The notes: generated by a model from the sequence alone, not told the origin. A DNA stretch of 10,214 bases from Nitrospirota bacterium (GCA_016234155.1 JACRGZ010000061.1:1-10214), one strand, 5' to 3'; counted from the first letter of the stretch, positions 1 to 6,855 are shown. Numbers and translations are program-made.

Positions 1-646
1 ATTCTTCTGTAAACACAGGGGTTGCAGAAAGGAGAATCACCTTTTTGATCCCACATTCAAAGAGATTATCCAGCAAGCTTATAAAATGTTTCAGGTTGAT
101 ATACAAATGAAATTCATCAAAGACAACAACTCCCCCGTTTAGAAAAGAAAGGAGGCGTTTAGCACTACGATAGGCTTTTAAATTGGTCAGTAGATGAAGA
201 ACATCCGGTGACGTCAGCAGGATATTTTTTTTACTTGCCCAAACATGCTGGTGCAAAACAGTATCAATCAGTTCGCTTCTATCAATGCGGTAATCTGCGC
301 ATTTCTCTTTCAAGAATGCTATTAACGAATCAGTAGAATAATAAAATATTGTAGGAGCATGGCCTCGGGGAATTCCTGTCTCATACGGCCATATTATTGA
401 GTCGGGGAAATCTTTTTTGATGGCGCTTCTTTGCGCATCCATCAATATTTTTGTCGGATAAGTGAGGACAACAGCTCCATTCCAGTGATCTATAATCTGC
501 CTGACAATATGACTCTTACCTGAACCAACAGGAGCTTCAACAATTATAATCTGTTCCATAGAATCAAGTGCGTTAAGGGTAGCCATCTGAAATGGCCTAA
601 TACCCTTAACTTCTTTTACAGTCCTTTGTTCAATCAATAAGTTCAT
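1..646 (-). CDS. cas3: Cas3-family DExH helicase (type I-D-like), N-terminal part only
   Basis: This reading frame starts at an ATG at 646 and stays open to the left edge, giving the first 215 residues. Visible superfamily 2 helicase motifs, in order: a Q-motif RPFQ (residues 17-20), Walker A APVGSGKS (38-45), the TSPD segment after ILL (145-148), the DEFH box followed by LY (177-182), and LSATP (206-210). An in-frame TAG lies three codons upstream of the ATG, which fixes the start, although no good Shine-Dalgarno is present. There is no HD nuclease domain before the helicase core. This, with the DEFHLY box, recalls the HD-less Cas3 of type I-D systems, in which HD sits on Cas10d. Such proteins unwind target DNA recruited by Cascade. 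It is the last visible gene of a minus-strand block after ORF6N and MNT-HEPN. The family call is fairly sure, the subtype less so; another DExH helicase remains possible because motifs IV-VI are outside the window. Confidence 0.72.
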   Translation of the reverse strand, partial: MNLLIEQRTVKEVKGIRPFQMATLNALDSMEQIIIVEAPVGSGKSHIVRQIIDHWNGAVVLTYPTKILMDAQRSAIKKDFPDSIIWPYETGIPRGHAPTIFYYSTDSLIAFLKEKCADYRIDRSELIDTVLHQHVWASKKNILLTSPDVLHLLTNLKAYRSAKRLLSFLNGGVVVFDEFHLYINLKHFISLLDNLFECGIKKVILLSATPVFTEE

Positions 647-678
647 TTTTTTCTATAAAACTATTGAAAACACTTGAG

Positions 679-707
679 AGCATAGCCATGTATCTTGCAT
701 ATTTCAA
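679..707 (-). promoter_or_regulatory. Candidate sigma70-type promoter for the cas3-like gene
   Basis: On the minus strand, TTGAAA (702-707) and TATGCT (679-684) are separated by exactly 17 bases and would start transcription about 26 bases before the helicase ATG. It overlaps the last codons of the ORF6N gene, so the helicase (and a cas operon beyond the edge) could be expressed separately from the two upstream genes. The call rests on box similarity only. Confidence 0.33.
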
Positions 708-1240
708 CTGGACTTTCTATATCGCAGCATACGCTCTCTTACATGGAAACCGATTTTCTTTTCCTTTGACTCAGGTGAAGCCATTATTTGGCGAATGGCG
801 TCAAAGACGATCTTGAACTGGGCATCGTACTTCTTTTCCATTTCCTCTATCTTCTGCCTCAGTTCCTTATGTGTGGCGAGCATCTCCCTGAGTTTTGTAA
901 AGGTTCGCATTATCTGGATGTTGACGGTAATCGCCCGCTCGCTGTTAAGAACGCTTGATAGCATTGCCACCCCATTTTCTGTGAAGGCATATGGTAAGTA
1001 CTTGATATTCTGGCCTCTCTTCAAGGTCACAAATTGTGACCTTGAAAGTTCCATGGCCTCTTCCTGGCTCAATTGGAACATAAAATCCGAAGGAAACCTT
1101 TTGAAATTTCTTTTAACTGCTTGGTTCAATACCTTTGCCTCAACACCGTAAAGGACAGCCAGGTCCCTATCCAGCATAACCTTTTTGCCTCTGATGATGA
1201 GTATCTTGTTTTCGATAATCTGCTGGGGAATAACTTCCAT
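704..1240 (-). CDS. ORF6N-domain DNA-binding protein
   Basis: A 178-residue protein. Residues about 5-90 match the ORF6N domain: an IRGKKVMLDRDLA segment (16-28), LYGVEAKVLNQAVKRN (30-45), RFPSDFMFQL (48-57), and then LPYAFTENGVAMLSSVLNS. ORF6N is related to KilA-N domains, common in phage and mobile-element proteins and thought to bind DNA. The C-terminal third (about 110-150) is charged and helical and may form a coiled coil for dimerisation. The start ATG has a GGGAG-like ribosome site about 9 bases upstream and lies 17 bases after the stop of the MNT-HEPN gene, so the two are probably co-transcribed. Function is unknown beyond DNA binding; a regulator or a phage-derived stress gene is the likeliest reading. 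No truncation is seen. Confidence 0.85.
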   Translation of the reverse strand: MEVIPQQIIENKILIIRGKKVMLDRDLAVLYGVEAKVLNQAVKRNFKRFPSDFMFQLSQEEAMELSRSQFVTLKRGQNIKYLPYAFTENGVAMLSSVLNSERAITVNIQIMRTFTKLREMLATHKELRQKIEEMEKKYDAQFKIVFDAIRQIMASPESKEKKIGFHVRERMLRYRKSS

Positions 1241-1257
1241 GCCTTTTGCTCCCTCAA

Positions 1258-1968
1258 TTAATGTTCATACGTCCCAAGAACCTCCTTCGCATATCCCACC
1301 GCAGCCTTTGCCTCTTCCTCTGTCAGGAATTCTATGCCGTATTCTGTTTTTACATACAACGCGAATAATTTCCTGAATACCTGTGCTATTCTCTCACCAA
1401 AATGTTTCTCTGTTAGAGGCAAGAGAACGGATACTTTGCTGGAATAGCCTTCTCCTTTCATTGCAAGGGCTGCCTGGATGGCATGTTTTGCAGCCACAAA
1501 ACAGAGGTCTGCTATCCCCGTGGAGTTATATTTCTCCAAAATTTCTTCGGCCATCCGAACCTTCTTTGATTCAAATTCACAGGACCGTTTAAAGAATTCT
1601 GAGTATTTGACCGCCGCCGGCTCGGGATTGATAGATAAGTCCACATCTCCGTAAATTAGCTTTCCCTCCTTCTTTACTGCAGTATAAAGGGGCACCTTTT
1701 CTTTCTGAAAATCTTCAATGACTGTATGGACTATAGTTATATGTATCCCTGTATCAATATCTCTCACGATATCATCTACAGCCTTCCGTGTTTCTTTGTC
1801 CGTCTTATTAAAAATGGCAAGCAGGTCAATGTCAGAGTCACGACGGGCGGTCCCCTTTGCCCATGATCCATAAAGGATCAGACAGATGATATTGTCTTTA
1901 AATCTATCGATAAGATTTTTTTGTAGTGAGGTGAGTGTTTCTTCTATAGCTACTGGGAGATCGCTCAT
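1258..1968 (-). CDS. Fused MNT nucleotidyltransferase-HEPN domain protein
   Basis: I place the start at the ATG at 1968 (236 residues), not at the TTG five codons upstream, because GGAGGT lies 4 bases before that ATG. The N-terminal half is a minimal nucleotidyltransferase: G34-S35, ten residues, then D46-I-D48, the GSx10DxD signature of the pol-beta fold. The strand that usually carries the third carboxylate reads HITIVHT, without an Asp. Residues about 115-232 form a helical HEPN domain: FVAAKHAIQAALAM, KHF..RIAQVFRKLFALYVKTEY, and a final EEAKAAVGYAKEVL helix. In many toxin-antitoxin pairs these two domains are separate proteins (HEPN RNase toxin, MNT antitoxin that AMPylates it); here they are one chain. 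The HEPN Rx4-6H catalytic motif appears missing: H162 is present, but the expected Arg position is L155, C156 or F157. Fold assignment is firm; biological role is inferred and could be housekeeping or defence-related. Confidence 0.82.
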   Translation of the reverse strand: MSDLPVAIEETLTSLQKNLIDRFKDNIICLILYGSWAKGTARRDSDIDLLAIFNKTDKETRKAVDDIVRDIDTGIHITIVHTVIEDFQKEKVPLYTAVKKEGKLIYGDVDLSINPEPAAVKYSEFFKRSCEFESKKVRMAEEILEKYNSTGIADLCFVAAKHAIQAALAMKGEGYSSKVSVLLPLTEKHFGERIAQVFRKLFALYVKTEYGIEFLTEEEAKAAVGYAKEVLGTYEH

Positions 1969-1972
1969 AGAA

Positions 1973-1978
1973 ACCTCC
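1973..1978 (-). promoter_or_regulatory. Shine-Dalgarno that sets the MNT-HEPN start
   Basis: GGAGGT on the minus strand, 4 bases before the ATG at 1968. It falls inside the longer frame that begins with TTG at 1983, so the shorter ATG-initiated protein is favoured. Confidence 0.75.
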
Positions 1979-2006
1979 GTCAATCACATTGTGGCCCTGA
2001 GGTCAG

Positions 2007-2012
2007 ATTATA
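2007..2012 (-). promoter_or_regulatory. Consensus -10 box for the MNT-HEPN/ORF6N transcript
   Basis: A perfect TATAAT on the minus strand, followed about 38 bases later by the MNT-HEPN ATG, which would give a leader of about 30 bases. No good -35 is found at 16-18 bases (the sequence there reads TAATAT), so an activator or a different sigma factor may be involved. Confidence 0.4.
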
Positions 2013-2073
2013 TCCTTTAATGCCAGCCTATATTAGCAAATATTTATCTTTTTGTGTAGATGGTTTTTCACTG

Positions 2074-2087
2074 TTTATGTACATAAA
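2074..2087. promoter_or_regulatory. Perfect 14-bp palindrome, candidate operator
   Basis: TTTATGTACATAAA equals its own reverse complement over all 14 bases. It lies in the 160-bp gap between the divergent MNT-HEPN and suhB starts, over the -35 region of the candidate suhB promoter. Size and position suit a site for a dimeric repressor; the binding protein is unknown, and AT-rich intergenic DNA can give such palindromes by chance. Confidence 0.4.
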
Positions 2088-2091
2088 TATC

Positions 2092-2100
2092 TGCTATAGT
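2092..2100 (+). promoter_or_regulatory. Candidate extended -10 promoter for suhB
   Basis: TGCTATAGT matches the extended -10 pattern (TG, one base, then a TATAAT-like hexamer), which can compensate for a poor -35; the hexamer 17 bases upstream is TGTTTA. Transcription would begin near 2107, just after the ATG at 2102, which argues that translation starts at the ATG at 2129. Confidence 0.4.
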
Positions 2101-2128
2101 AATGAGGTTTTTTGTAGAGGAACTTTGT

Positions 2129-2911
2129 ATGTATGCTGATTTTCTTAAGGTTGCAGAGCATGCTGCCCGGGTTGCCGGCGGTATTCAGATGAAGCATCTT
2201 GGTAAGCCTCTGGAGGTGGAGTTCAAGGGGGAGGTGGATATTGTGACCAAGGTGGACCGTCTCTCGGAGGAGGCTATTGTAGCGATAATACGGGACGCAT
2301 ACCCTGACCATCAGATTATGGCGGAAGAGGGGACTGCAAAGAAAGGGGATTCGCAGTACCGCTGGATTATAGACCCACTTGACGGGACTACAAACTATGC
2401 CCATGCCTTCCCCTGTTTTGCGGTATCCATAGGGCTGGAGGTATCAGGCAAGGTGGTTGCAGGCGTGGTCTATGACCCTGTAAGGGATGAATGTTTTACG
2501 GCGGTTGATGGCGGTGGTGCATATCTTAATGGTAGGCCGATACAGGTATCAACGATAGACCGCCTTGATAGGGCGCTCCTTGCAACAGGATTTCCTTATG
2601 ACAGGAGGGAACACGCTGACAGGTATCTGGTACCCTTTAAAAATTTCCTGCTGAAGGCACAGGAGGTAAGAAGACCAGGGGCTGCCTCTATAGACCTGTG
2701 TTATCTTGCATCCGGCCGCATAGACGGTTTCTGGGAATGTAAGCTGCACCCATGGGATGTTGCTGCTGCATCTGTTATAGTCAGAGAGGCAGGAGGGATG
2801 ATGAGCGATTTCAGTGGAAATGAGTACAGCGTATATGGTGAAGAGACCCTTGCCAGCAACGGGAGGATTCATACTGAGATGGTGGAGATGTTACGACTGG
2901 GGGCCGAGTGA
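2129..2911 (+). CDS. suhB: Inositol monophosphatase family protein (SuhB-like)
   Basis: A 260-residue Mg-dependent phosphatase of the FIG superfamily, which hydrolyses inositol-1-phosphate or related sugar phosphates; the E. coli homologue also acts in rRNA antitermination. The metal-site motifs are all present: EEG with E67, DPLDGTTNY (82-90) giving D82 and D85, and WDVAA with D210. The usual glycine-rich GGGAYLNG turn (128-135) is also there. I chose the ATG at 2129 because AGAGGAA (2116-2122) sits 6 bases upstream and because the family normally begins close to the FLKVAE helix. The ATG at 2102 would add nine residues with no ribosome site. It diverges from the MNT-HEPN gene and runs head-on into the ATPase gene, with one base between their stop codons. 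Length is normal. The family call is secure; the exact substrate is not. Confidence 0.93.
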   Translation: MYADFLKVAEHAARVAGGIQMKHLGKPLEVEFKGEVDIVTKVDRLSEEAIVAIIRDAYPDHQIMAEEGTAKKGDSQYRWIIDPLDGTTNYAHAFPCFAVSIGLEVSGKVVAGVVYDPVRDECFTAVDGGGAYLNGRPIQVSTIDRLDRALLATGFPYDRREHADRYLVPFKNFLLKAQEVRRPGAASIDLCYLASGRIDGFWECKLHPWDVAAASVIVREAGGMMSDFSGNEYSVYGEETLASNGRIHTEMVEMLRLGAE

Positions 2912-2912
2912 T

Positions 2913-4055
2913 TCAGCGTTTTATTATTTCGTCTATCAGGGCTGCTAAACTGACGAACCTTACAGTAATGCCGCCATATGACCGGGAATATGACCTGTTC
3001 ACATCACTTGCAACCACAAATGTATTCCCCTTTGGATAATGTCTTCTGAAGACCTGTATATTAGTTGCATCAAATTCCGGGACAGACCATTTACATTCAA
3101 TTACTGTAGGGGCATCATCTCTCCATGTTAATATAAAATCTACTTCATGACCGCGTTTATCCCTCCAATACAGTATCCTGCGTGACTGTAAGTGTGCCTG
3201 CATCTCATTTAGCACAAAGTGTTCCCAGAGGATGCCAAGATCATCACGTCTAAGATCATGCCAGCCACGGTAGTAGCACATAAACCCTGTATCAAAGGCA
3301 TATACTTTGGGGGCTGAAATAATCTCAGCAGGGCGATGTGAACTGAAGGGACGGACTACGTGGACTACATACGTTGCTTCCAGAACTGACAGGTAATTTG
3401 AAATCGTTCCACGGCTAACCTCACACGGCTGGGCGAAGCGTGTTGCCTCAAATATTCCCCCGCTCTGAGCCATTAAAAGCTCGGTAAATTTTAAGAATGA
3501 ATAACGCCTTTCAAGTTTGAAAAGCTCCTGTATATCTTTAGCCCAGTATGCATCCATCCACTCCTGGAAATCACGATCTGGCAGCTTCTTCGCCAGAAAG
3601 AATGGAGGCAGGCCGCCATGAAGGAAACGGTGAATCAGATCAGTTTGATTAAAATCCTTAATGTCCGCCAGAATCATAGGGGTAAGCCATAGTTCTGTTT
3701 TACGGCCTGCTAAGGTGTCCCGGAATTTTGATGAGGCACCGAGAGTGGATGATCCTGTAGCCAGTATCCTTGTTTCAGGATAATGGTCTGCAGCTATTTT
3801 AAGGGTCTCCGAAGGGTTGTTGAGGCGATGGATTTCATCCAGTATAATCGTCCGGCTGCGTAAATCTTCCAGAAAAGACTGGGGGTCTTCCATCATCCGG
3901 CGGGTTCCGGGGAGTTCGCAATCGAAATATTCAATCTTAGGAAGGCTTTTGCATAGATATGTCTTGCCGGCCCGCCGTACCCCTGAAAGCCATATCACAG
4001 TGCGTTGTTTCCATGCCTGTTTTATCCTTTCCAGCCAGAAGTGTCTTTGAACCAT
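2913..4055 (-). CDS. AAA ATPase with C-terminal DUF4143 domain
   Basis: A 380-residue protein counted from the ATG at 4055; a TTG two codons earlier directly follows an in-frame TAG. Visible features are Walker A GVRRAGKT (25-32), Walker B IILDE (70-74) with the following IHR, and an ATGSS sensor (99-103). A winged-helix-like segment follows (about 205-235, RGTISNYLSVLEATYVV). The C-terminal part has WEHFVLNEM, GHEVDFIL (E304, D306) and IECKW (E320, K322), a PD-(D/E)XK nuclease-like arrangement. This is the widespread AAA_14/DUF4143 family, often mobile or strain-specific; physiological roles are mostly unknown, and some members have been suggested to act in defence or toxin-antitoxin settings. 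No Shine-Dalgarno precedes the ATG. It lies 61 bases downstream of polA on the same strand, but has its own candidate promoter. Family is clear, role is not. Confidence 0.88.
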   Translation of the reverse strand: MVQRHFWLERIKQAWKQRTVIWLSGVRRAGKTYLCKSLPKIEYFDCELPGTRRMMEDPQSFLEDLRSRTIILDEIHRLNNPSETLKIAADHYPETRILATGSSTLGASSKFRDTLAGRKTELWLTPMILADIKDFNQTDLIHRFLHGGLPPFFLAKKLPDRDFQEWMDAYWAKDIQELFKLERRYSFLKFTELLMAQSGGIFEATRFAQPCEVSRGTISNYLSVLEATYVVHVVRPFSSHRPAEIISAPKVYAFDTGFMCYYRGWHDLRRDDLGILWEHFVLNEMQAHLQSRRILYWRDKRGHEVDFILTWRDDAPTVIECKWSVPEFDATNIQVFRRHYPKGNTFVVASDVNRSYSRSYGGITVRFVSLAALIDEIIKR

Positions 4056-4063
4056 ATGCAACT

Positions 4064-4092
4064 ATATTAGCGTATGGTGTTACTAAATGCAA
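4064..4092 (-). promoter_or_regulatory. Candidate promoter giving a leaderless ATPase mRNA
   Basis: On the minus strand, TTGCAT (4087-4092) and TAATAT (4064-4069) are 17 bases apart. The expected start point, about 7 bases after the -10, falls at or within a few bases of the ATG at 4055, which would explain the lack of a ribosome binding site. Both boxes are imperfect matches. Confidence 0.3.
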
Positions 4093-4116
4093 GCATATTC
4101 TCTTTTAGCCACCCTG

Positions 4117-6855
4117 TCATCCCGCCTCACGCCAGTTTTTCCCGACACCTGTGTCAACCTTTATGGGCACAGCAAGGGGTATCACCCCTTCCATCTCCTC
4201 TACCACAAGATTCTTTGTAACCTCTAATTCCTCAGCCGGGACTTCGAACAACAGTTCATCATGGACCTGCAGTATCATCCTGCTTTTAAGCCCTTCATCA
4301 CAAAGCCTTTTGTGTATCCTTATCATTGCAATCTTTATTATATCCGCAGCGCTCCCCTGTATTGGGGTGTTTATAGCAATCCGTTCACCAAACTGCCGTA
4401 TGCTGTTATCGCTGTTTGCAAGCTCCGGCACATAACGCCGCCTGTTTAAGAGGGTTGTTACATATCCATCTTCCTTTGCCTTAACAAGGGTATTCTCTAT
4501 AAATGCCTTAACCCCTTTGTGCCGTGAGAAGTAGTTGTCAATATATTCCTTTGCCTCATGTTGTGATATCCCTATATCCGATGCAAGACCATACGGGCTC
4601 ATGCCGTACACTATCCCGAAGTTGACGGCCTTTGCCCTCCGCCTCATCTCAGGGGTTATGTCTGAAGGAGAGAGCCTGAATATCTCTACGGCAGTCCTTG
4701 TATGAATGTCCTCGCCATGTTTGAATGATTCAATCAGGAGATCATCTCCTGACATATGGGCAAGGATGCGCAATTCTATCTGAGAGTAATCAGCGGCGAA
4801 GAGCATACAACCATTCCCGGCTGCGAAGGCTTCTCTTATACGCTGCCCCATCTCTGTCCGTATTGGTATATTCTGGAGGTTTGGCTTGCTGGACGATAGC
4901 CTTCCTGTGGCAGTCACTGTCTGGCTGAATGATGTGTGCACACGGCCTGTCTCAGGGTTTATAAGGCCGATGAGTGCATCCACATAGGTAGATTTAAGCT
5001 TTGTCAATTGCCTGTAAGATAATATCTCCGCTGGCAGCTCATGCTGGATGGCAAGCCCTGTAAGCACCCCCTCATCTGTAGAGTAGCCTGTCTTTGTCTT
5101 TTTTACGGGCTTCAGCCCGATCTTGTCAAAGAGGATACCTGCAAGTTGTTTCGGGGAGTTTATATTGAACTCCTCGCCGGCTATGGTATAGATCCTCTGG
5201 CATATAGCGCCCATATCTTTATCCATCTCCTTTGACAGCCCGGTCAGAATATTGGGGTCCACCTTTACACCTGCCATCTCCATATCTGCAAGGACCCCGG
5301 CGAGCGGTATTTCAATGTCATAGAAGAGGTCATGGACACCAATCTCATCTAATTTCGGCTCAAGTATATCAACAAGCCTTCTGATGATGTCAGCACGCCG
5401 GCATATATGGCGGGCCATTTCTATATTTGCATCTGAAAAACCCACCCTCACTCCTTCGACTTCTCTCAGGACAGGCCTATCCCTCTCCCGCCTATTTTCG
5501 GGAAGGTGGAGATTAAGATGCTCAAGGGCAATGCCTTCTAAGCTGTGATCAGGCCGGCCGGAGTTAAGGAGATAAGAGGCGATCATCGTGTCAAAGGTAA
5601 ATCCCTGCGGTTTCAAGCCTGATCGCTTAAGCAAGACGATTTGCCTCTTTATATCATGGGAATATTTCTTAATATCAGGATTCTCAATATACGGACCTAA
5701 GTGACTCTTTATCTGCTGAAGGGTTATTGTCTCTGTAAAAAGAGTTTTATCGGCAACAGGTATATACGATGCCTCCCGCTCAGTAAATGAGATCCCGATG
5801 CCTTTTATCCCGGCAGTCATGGCATCCGGAGTGTCACTCTCTATATATATAGAAAAACTTTTCGCACCTGTTATCTTTTCGATGATACCTGATTCAGTGA
5901 ATTGTGAATTGTGAATAGTGAATGGTTTTAAACTATTTACCATTAACCATTTACCATTCACTGATTTCAATATAAGATTGTAATTTCCCTCTTCCTCCAC
6001 AGCATGTGCCGGCACAAGATTCTTGAGAAGGCTTGAGAACTCTAATTCCCTGAAGAGTTCTATCATCTTGTTGTAATCAGGCTCCCGTTCTTTAAAATCA
6101 CTGTAGTCCATATCTATAGACAGCCCGGTATGTATCAATGCCAGTTCCCTGCTGAGTCTGGCCTGCTCTGCCTGTTCCTTTAACAGGCTTTGCAGTTTCG
6201 GTTTTTTAATCTCGTCAACATGGGCAAGGAGACTCTCTATAGTGCCGAAAGTAGAGATAAGCTCTTTTGCCGTCTTCTCTCCAATCCCGGAGACCCCGGG
6301 GATATTGTCTATAGAGTCACCCATAAGTCCCATGACCTCTACTACACGAGATGGTCTCACGCCGAACCGTTCCAATACATCCTGTTCACCATATAACTTA
6401 TCCTTCATGGGGTCATAAATCCTGACATGGGGAGTGATAAGCTGCAGCATATCCTTATCGCCTGTAACAATTATTACTTCATAACCCTCCTGTTCACCCT
6501 TCCTTGCAATAGTCCCTATGACATCGTCTGCCTCATACCCCTCCTTTATGAGGATCGGTATGTTAAAGGCCTCCACAACCTTGTGTATGTATGGTATCTG
6601 CACTGAGAGTGAATCTGGCATCCTGGGCCTCTGAGCCTTATACGCCTCATATGTCTCATGCCGTTTAGTGGGCCCCTTAGGGTCAAATGCTATAGCAAGA
6701 AGCGGCGGCTTTTTTTCGTTTAATATCTTGATAAGCATATTTGTGAAGCCATAAATGGCATTGGTGGGAAAGCCCTTTGAGTTTGAGAGCCCCTTGATGG
6801 CAAAATAGGCCCTGTATATGTATGAGCTTCCGTCTATAAGGTAGAGTTCTTTCAT
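4117..6855 (-). CDS. polA: DNA polymerase I
   Basis: Gap-filling and primer-removing polymerase, 912 residues from the ATG at 6855 (MKELYLIDGSSYIYRAY is the typical PolA start). Longer starts, such as ATG 6888, lack ribosome sites and approach or overlap the upstream gene. The 5'-nuclease domain (1 to about 285) keeps its acidic residues: D8, D58, EADD (108-111), TGDKD (131-135), D180, D183. The 3'-5' exonuclease-like domain (about 322-500) looks inactive: the position of E. coli D355 is Y337 and that of D501 is R487, while E339 and D401 remain. The polymerase domain has motif A DYSQIELR with D689, motif B RRRAKAVNFGIVYG (738-751) with F746, and motif C QVHDE (863-867) with D866. Two short repeat-like segments are read in frame, at about residues 298-321 and 458-471. 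The CoA-binding gene ends 44 bases upstream on the same strand. Confidence 0.97.
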   Translation of the reverse strand: MKELYLIDGSSYIYRAYFAIKGLSNSKGFPTNAIYGFTNMLIKILNEKKPPLLAIAFDPKGPTKRHETYEAYKAQRPRMPDSLSVQIPYIHKVVEAFNIPILIKEGYEADDVIGTIARKGEQEGYEVIIVTGDKDMLQLITPHVRIYDPMKDKLYGEQDVLERFGVRPSRVVEVMGLMGDSIDNIPGVSGIGEKTAKELISTFGTIESLLAHVDEIKKPKLQSLLKEQAEQARLSRELALIHTGLSIDMDYSDFKEREPDYNKMIELFRELEFSSLLKNLVPAHAVEEEGNYNLILKSVNGKWLMVNSLKPFTIHNSQFTESGIIEKITGAKSFSIYIESDTPDAMTAGIKGIGISFTEREASYIPVADKTLFTETITLQQIKSHLGPYIENPDIKKYSHDIKRQIVLLKRSGLKPQGFTFDTMIASYLLNSGRPDHSLEGIALEHLNLHLPENRRERDRPVLREVEGVRVGFSDANIEMARHICRRADIIRRLVDILEPKLDEIGVHDLFYDIEIPLAGVLADMEMAGVKVDPNILTGLSKEMDKDMGAICQRIYTIAGEEFNINSPKQLAGILFDKIGLKPVKKTKTGYSTDEGVLTGLAIQHELPAEILSYRQLTKLKSTYVDALIGLINPETGRVHTSFSQTVTATGRLSSSKPNLQNIPIRTEMGQRIREAFAAGNGCMLFAADYSQIELRILAHMSGDDLLIESFKHGEDIHTRTAVEIFRLSPSDITPEMRRRAKAVNFGIVYGMSPYGLASDIGISQHEAKEYIDNYFSRHKGVKAFIENTLVKAKEDGYVTTLLNRRRYVPELANSDNSIRQFGERIAINTPIQGSAADIIKIAMIRIHKRLCDEGLKSRMILQVHDELLFEVPAEELEVTKNLVVEEMEGVIPLAVPIKVDTGVGKNWREAG
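5451..5475. repeat. Short dispersed-type repeat read in frame within polA
   Basis: A 25-base segment with the core CCTTCGACTTCTCTCAGGA and TCCT...AGGA inverted ends. It closely resembles a CCTTCGACTTCGCTCAGG-type dispersed repeat that I recall from many bacterial genomes, usually between genes. Here it codes, on the minus strand, for part of the charged stretch RDRPVLREVEGVRVG at residues 458-472 of PolA, in a variable loop before the last exonuclease-like helix. Only one copy is in the window, so dispersal is from memory, not shown. Confidence 0.45.
5895..5963. repeat. 69-bp heptamer-built palindrome inserted in polA
   Basis: The left arm is four successive 7-base units of the form GTGAATN; the right arm is four units of the inverse form (ACTATTT, ACCATTA, ACCATTT, ACCATTC). 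The outer eight bases, CAGTGAAT and ATTCACTG, pair perfectly, and about 27 of 34 positions pair over the full arms. CTGATT occurs immediately left (5889-5894) and again at 5961-5966, like a 6-bp target duplication around a 66-bp insert. The total is a multiple of three, so polA stays open; the element encodes about residues 298-321 (VNGKWLMVNSLKPFTIHNSQ and neighbours), a stretch absent from ordinary PolA as I know it. Confidence 0.75.

Noticed and set aside
2102..2128. Upstream ATG for the SuhB-like protein
   Set aside because: No ribosome site, the added nine residues are atypical, and the candidate promoter would start transcription after it.
2912..2912. Bidirectional terminator between suhB and the ATPase gene
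   Set aside because: Only one base separates the two stop codons, and no clear hairpin with a T run was seen across the junction.
4056..4116. Terminator after polA
   Set aside because: I looked for a GC-rich hairpin followed by a T run on the minus strand and found none; a Rho-dependent end or read-through into the ATPase gene is possible.
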